Of a DNA stretch of 64,000 nucleotides, positions 57,520 through 64,000 are shown one piece after another. Position 1 is the first letter of the stretch; each line of letters starts with the position of its first letter. This stretch comes from Scylla paramamosain (Eukaryota; Arthropoda; Malacostraca; Decapoda; Portunidae). The position numbers and the translations under genes were made by a program. Under the pieces are notes generated by a model. It saw only the letters and a program-made list of their open reading frames with translations. It made no database searches and was not told the origin of the DNA. The stretch spans positions 12,933,251 to 12,997,250 of the forward strand of contig NC_087178.1 of the NCBI RefSeq assembly GCF_035594125.1, in the 5' to 3' direction.

Positions 57520-58040
57520 GACCTGATTTACACAAATTATACACAACTAACGAGTTTCTACTATAGTAATGTGCATGTAAACAACGCAAATAATTACTGA
57601 TACATAAAGAATACTTAAGGCATCCCCCGCCCCCCCACACACACACTAGTTCTTTCTATTTTCAGCTGAAGTCTGACTAATGCCACTGTAACACTTTCCA
57701 TAACACACAAAAATCATCAAAGTAATACATGAAAGGAAAATAAAGCCCGGAGAAATCACATTCCTCATTTTCACAAAAAAAAAAAAAAGAAAAAGTGAAA
57801 AAAAAACAACTTGCTCTTTCCTTTTATCATTTTTTTTTTACACTCTCCATTAATGTTCAGAATTCGTGGCGGTCAAAGCAACGTGTTTCGTCACCGCTCA
57901 CTCGCTGCTCACATTGTCTGCCTCGCAACGCTTATTTGACCGACAGAGAACAAACAAATGTGAGTGAATCGTCAAATTTACTTCGGTGTGTTCACTGTAT
58001 TACTACTCTGGAAGAAAATTAACGTGTATGTAGGTGATTG

Positions 58041-58592
<552 letters not shown>

Positions 58593-58757
58593 TTATGCCG
58601 TAATCTTTGGTATGACCATGCGGAAGTCATTTGTTCCTGTTACGAGCCTTTTTTATGATCATGAGACAAGAGTAGAAAAGAAGAAAAAACAAGAAAAACA
58701 CAACACAAACACTTAAGAGTCTTCATGGATTTGCTATACCACGCCTGTGTTTTTGTA

Positions 58758-59214
58758 GCGGTGGTGGTGGTGGTGGTGGTGGTGGTGGTGGTGTGGTGGT
58801 GGTGGTATTGGTGGTGGTAACAATGGTAAAGGTGAATGTTCTGCGTATTACATAACCATCACAGTTAACATCAGCATCGCCAGGTCACCTTAAGTCATTA
58901 GTTTACTCATTACCATCATTCATTATCATTACTATCATTATTATTTAGTTTCCATCACCGTCACCGTCGCCACAATAATAATAATTCTTTCATCACTATC
59001 ATTATTCTCATCATCACGGTAATATGTTTTCACCATTGTCACCATCATCACTATTACCACAGTACTTTTCATCAGTATCATTATCATTATTACCACAGTC
59101 AACACCATCAACATCACCATCGTCATTGTTATCGTCACCATCAACAGTTTCTTTCACCATCATTAAAAGACAAAATCATCACTAACACCACTTTTCATCA
59201 ATATCACCATCATT

Positions 59215-59263
<49 letters not shown>

Positions 59264-59404
59264 CTACCAAAATCAATCATAAACCTCATCATCACTTCAC
59301 CACTACAATGGAAAAAAAAAAAGAATTATATTCTTAACAACACCACGATCACCGATCCACGCCATCACCACCACACCACCACCACCACCAGCACTAATGC
59401 TCAC
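58758..59404. repeat. (GGT)n and ATC/ATT-rich triplet field
   Basis: GGT triplets at 58758-58808, then about 450 bases of degenerate ATC/CACC triplets including a pure (ATC)n run at 59211-59262, and CAC triplets at 59366-59390. No exon. Confidence 0.85.
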
Positions 59405-59475
59405 CTTCTTCAGCGCCTCCAGCACATCAAAGAAAACGAGGGCCAGCACTAAGTCACCAGCCACCAGTTTCGATT
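59405..59475 (-). CDS. Tentative 71-bp coding exon
   Basis: Between a pyrimidine-rich stretch ending GGCCGAG and donor CTGAAGAAG|GTGAGC. Two bases in and phase 0 out, it encodes SKLVAGDLVLALVFFDVLEA followed by LKK, a compact amphipathic/hydrophobic segment unlike random translation here. Its out-phase does not fit the phase-1 entry of exon 55317, so it may belong to a different transcript or be spurious. I do not recognise a family. Confidence 0.35.
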
Positions 59476-59822
59476 CTCGGCCATGTGGGTAGAAAGACGG
59501 GAGACGGAGGGAGAGAGAGAGGCACGCAACTTAAACCAGCGGGTATAATAATGGTACTGATGACCAGCACGAGTACAGACGCGATCCAAGGTGACTGGAG
59601 AAGAGAGAGAGGGAGAGGGAGAGGAGAGAGAAGGGAAGGGGGAGTGTGTGTGGAAGGGGGGAGGTTGAGGCCACTTCTACCGTCACTTCAAACATACATC
59701 CTGGAGTTGAACAGGCTTTACAAACTCGTCACACATGTCCAATATCTCGTGCCTCGCTGCCTAGGTGTTCGCCTCAGACCGTGAGCTTCGATGTGGCTGT
59801 GTCCCAGATAAGACCTAAGGGA

Positions 59823-59914
<92 letters not shown>

Positions 59915-59999
59915 TGTGAAATGTCATGACCGTTTCCCAACCAGGTTGATCTGATCCGAAGGGGGTAAAGTGAGGTGAGGTATGTGTGCGTTCGTGCAT

Positions 60000-60077
<78 letters not shown>

Positions 60078-60278
60078 AGCGACACGGTCATGGCGAATAA
60101 TTCGATTTCTTTCTTTCAGACTTGTTTAAAACTTCACGGACGGTTTTATAAAACGTATTTTTTGTTGTTGTGAGCGGGACAGCGGTGAGTGGGTGAAGAC
60201 TGCGAAACTTAAATGTCAGTGAAACAATTAATTCATTATCAGCATTATCATCACCCGCCATTATCTTATTATCAGTAC
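59476..60278. repeat. (GT)n and (CT)n microsatellites with flanking unique DNA
   Basis: GT of about 90 bp at 59824-59914 and CT at 60007-60073 with one slip. No exon is recognised between them. Confidence 0.9.
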
Positions 60279-60309
<31 letters not shown>

Positions 60310-60332
60310 TGTTGTTGATGTTGTTGTTGTTT

Positions 60333-60381
<49 letters not shown>

Positions 60382-60416
60382 AGCAGCAGTAGTAGAACAA
60401 CAACAATAACTGCAAT

Positions 60417-60481
<65 letters not shown>

Positions 60482-60482
60482 A
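60279..60482. repeat. (AGT)n, (TTG)n and (CAA)n: triplet palindrome
   Basis: AGT triplets, then about 70 bases of TTG, a 30-base spacer containing GCAGCAGTAGTAG, and about 64 bases of CAA. The TTG and CAA arms are complementary and could pair. Confidence 0.95.
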
Positions 60483-60802
60483 CACACACCCACACACACA
60501 CACACATCCTCCCACGCAGCAGCAGTTTATAGTCTATTCTACCTCCTTGTCTGTCTGCCTGCCTGTCTTCCTCCCTTACAAACAACAATTATAACGGAAC
60601 TTCCTGACGGTGAAATGGAAGAAGAGTTTTTAGCTCTGTCATTGCCTCAGCAGGGTCGCCGGCGGTGCCTCCTGGTGGTACAACCCGCTACCCACAGCCG
60701 CAGGACTCGCCCTCCACGTCCCCGCCCTGGCTGACGAGGCCGCGACCATACCGACTACAGGAAATGTGGAAAAAAGTTCCGTGTGCATCTCAAGGCAACA
60801 CA

Positions 60803-61256
<454 letters not shown>

Positions 61257-61259
<3 letters not shown>

Positions 61260-63714
61260 GGGCTGAATGCTCGGCTAGTCACGACTTTACTCTAATTCAA
61301 TTTACATCCATTTTCCTTCCTTGAATTTCTTTGTTGGCAGGAATGAGAGCAACCCCGAGGCAGAAAGGCTGAAATAAGCAACACGTTCTGCCTGATACAT
61401 GTTAAGAATTGACACCTGAACACAAACTTTAAGTCTCATACGAAAGAATCTCGTTCTGAGTCTTGAACCACGATAAACAATAACAAAGAAGGAAACACAG
61501 GTAAACAGCACATTATCGTACCTACAAGTTGTGAATATCCACGAGGATACAAATGTTTAAGCCACAGGTGTTCACTACAGACGCTTTAATGAGCTACACA
61601 CATCTGTTTCATATCTTCACATCTGTAGGTATATCAATTAGTGGAGATTTTACGAGAGGCTTTTCCTCCGTGAGCCTATACCAGTTATTCCGAGCTGAGA
61701 ATTATTGATTGACAACTTAGTGAGCTTTTACTGTATAATTAGGCATATTTAAAGCTTTACATATCCTCCAAAGTAATAAAAAAAAGTTGAAAACACATTC
61801 TTATAGTCTGAAATTACAAATATTCATATCTATCTGAACGCTAACTTTAAGACATCAAAACAACCCTGCAGTGAAATATATGTATAAGAAATACATATAA
61901 AAGGGTTTACTTATTAAGATAAGGGTTTACTTATTAAGATACTATGCAATATTTTTTTTCCTGCACACTAATCTGAGCACAAACTATAAGCATCACAAGA
62001 CTTCAATAGTGTGATCAAATTCACATAAAGGTTCGTATTCTTAAAACGTTTCGGCATCTTATTTCGTCTACTTTTAACAGGCTCTGGTGGGAGTTATTGG
62101 GAGCTCTCAAGGGTGATTTTTCATGATTCTAGTGATTGATAGTCTAAGAAGAAGGAAATATTCATGAGAACTCGAAAAATCATATTTGTGGCCTCTGAAA
62201 ATAGTTCTTATGTGAGTAAAAAAAAAAAAAGTTTCAGAACACGGGTCTTAAACTCACCAATACGTTTTTCTAGACACGTTACAATTAATCATATGAACCC
62301 AAACTTGCCTCCCACAAGATGACTTCTATAGTACAGTAAGACCTTGATATAAACACACCAGTACCTTCCTCTGGGCACGAGCTACGATTACCACTCAGTG
62401 TACAAAATTTAAGCCCTCATAACCAGACTCCTACGACATAATAAAACCTATACATGAACGAACCAATACCTTCCCCTAGATACAAGTTACGGCTAAGCCA
62501 TCCGTACACAAACATTAATCCCCATAACGAGACAATAGCACAATAAAATTTACATATAAACGCACCACCACCACCACCACCACCACCACCACCTCCTCCA
62601 GGCCACAAGGTAAAGACATCCACCAAAACAAAAACACTGAGGTCCGCTAAGGGAGACAAGGAGCGTAATAGCACGTATCGCATCATGCCGCGTCCAGGTG
62701 CTCCGCTACGAGACGAGATGCTGCGGTAGCGTTACGTAAAGCGCCACATCTGCTCCATCCCGCCATCATGTGAACGAATGAACCGCAAGCAGCAGCAACG
62801 GTGGCGCCAGATGTTTACTCCGCAGGTTCTGGAGACCGTGACGGGCCAATAGCACTTACGGCACCCCACCAGTACTCCCCTGGTACTCCCCCAGGAAACC
62901 CCCTGTGGCCCCTTAGGAGACAGCGGATGGCAACCTGAAGGACGGAGTAACGGGACTAGCGGGCGGGTCGTGGGGAGCGTGTGGAAGGGAAGGAGGGACG
63001 GTAGTGGACGGGGAAGAGTTAGGGAAGGTTACTGCACAGCGCGGGGTATAAACAAACACCTGGGGAAGGCTGAAGGGCGCTGAACGGGGTTGAGCGGGAT
63101 GGAGAGGGCTGGGAAGGACTGAATGCAGGTGTTTTGTTAATTTGAGAAGGATCAGGAATTGGTTAGATTGTGTTGGGAAGAATCCAGACACATCACAGGG
63201 GTTCAGGAACGAATTGTGGAACATGAGAAGGATTACAGAACACCAAGGGGAGACTGAGGTGAACTGAGTGACTGAAGAGGACTCAACGCAGATAAAACTG
63301 GATGAAGAAGGGAAGAAACCAGATAAAACGAGTCTGAAATAAAACTGAAATGCGTGATAGAGACGAACATTTTAACGAAAACTAGAAAAGATCGTGAAAT
63401 AAAAAAAAACACTTAAAGAATTAAAAAGTATAAAACAACTGAAAATGTGGCAAATTAAAACTAATAAGGCTGCATTAATACCAACATGAAGACAGGAAAC
63501 AGTTACAAGGAGCTAAAAGCAAAACTTCAAGCCTCTTCGATTAAGTCTTGAGAATCATACTCTTCGTTAGGGTGCTCCTCTGACAGCCGCCTGGGGGACG
63601 ATGCGATAAGGAAGCGACTGACAAGACAGATAGAAGGTGAAGAAGAAAAAAGAGGAGGTATATGAAGACACGCCAGTAACAACCGTGGGAAGACACGAAA
63701 CGGGATCGACGCTT
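61257..63714. other. Non-coding DNA, no supported gene
   Basis: AT-rich to about 62,690. A 20-bp unit AAGGGTTTACTTATTAAGAT occurs twice in tandem at 61901-61940, and CAC triplets lie at 62564-62594. A more CpG-rich patch at 62690-62880 could be a regulatory region, but no gene starts are visible. Confidence 0.45.
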
Positions 63715-63717
63715 AAG

Positions 63718-63761
<44 letters not shown>

Positions 63762-63862
63762 CGAGTAGAAGAAGAACAAGAAGAAAAAGAGCAAGAACAA
63801 GAAGAATAAGAAGAACAAGAAGAAGTAGAAGAAGAAGGCGAACAAGAATAATAATAATAATG

Positions 63863-63939
<77 letters not shown>

Positions 63940-64000
63940 AAGAAAAAGAAGAAGAAAAGACGACGACGATGATGATGATGATGATGCTGTTGATGATGAT
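63715..64000. repeat. (ACA)n, GAA-rich, (AAT)n, (AGA)n, (GAT)n triplet series
   Basis: Successive triplet arrays run to the window end: ACA 63719-63762, imperfect GAA/CAA to about 63845, AAT to 63910, AGA to about 63958, then ATG/GAT. Confidence 0.93.

Noticed and set aside
60700..60800. C2H2-like phrase RKCGKKFRVHLKATH on + strand
   Set aside because: The first zinc ligand is missing (Tyr in place of Cys), a stop lies shortly upstream and a GA tract follows immediately. Probably a chance resemblance or a relic too small to call.

Overview
The window looks like nuclear DNA of an arthropod, most likely a decapod crustacean. This is an inference from three things: genes split by long introns with canonical GT..AG junctions, a very high density of long di- and trinucleotide microsatellites (several of 100-190 bp), and a mix of non-LTR, LTR, hAT-like and Tc1-like elements. 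There is no bacterial-style operon, Shine-Dalgarno site, CRISPR array or phage.

Layout. (1) 1-3 kb: the coding exon of a seven-finger C2H2 zinc-finger protein on + (1742-2911). (2) 3-14.5 kb: intergenic DNA with a 24-bp-unit satellite patch, a hAT-like MITE with a perfect 8-bp target duplication, a 5'-truncated Jockey/I-type LINE on the minus strand and long (TA)n tracts. (3) 14.5-41 kb, minus strand: one large gene that I assembled exon by exon from splice sites and reading phase. Its 13 exons from 41168 down to 14725 join in phase. They encode a very long, low-complexity, acidic N-terminal region in one giant exon (34760-41168, about 2,136 codons), a PH domain, and a complete actin-fold ATPase domain ending at 14725. 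If every exon is included the product is about 2,869 aa. Its introns carry a second LINE, a second hAT-like MITE and a dead Tc1-like transposase. (4) 41-60 kb: further minus-strand exons that all end in the same phase (41234-41453, 47571-53461 and 55090-55317) look like alternative N-terminal exons of the same gene. A weaker candidate exon lies at 59405-59475. (5) 42-47 kb and 53.9-64 kb: dense microsatellite fields, plus a 5S-rRNA-derived fragment at 45455-45530.

The most striking event is a complete Ty3/Gypsy-type LTR retrotransposon (48163-53198). It has two 229-bp LTRs that read as identical, an intact Gag/protease ORF and an intact RT/RNase H/integrase ORF. It is inserted antisense into the coding exon at 47571-53461, with a 5-bp duplication (TGTAC). 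Ignoring the element and one duplication copy, the exon is open and in frame across the site. This is therefore a very young insertion that breaks a host exon in this haplotype.

The candidate new biology is the PH-plus-actin protein. I know of no named family that fuses a PH domain to a full-length actin fold behind a giant disordered region. The PH domain suggests phosphoinositide or membrane recruitment, and one upstream exon adds a hydrophobic segment that could anchor it. These functions are inferences.
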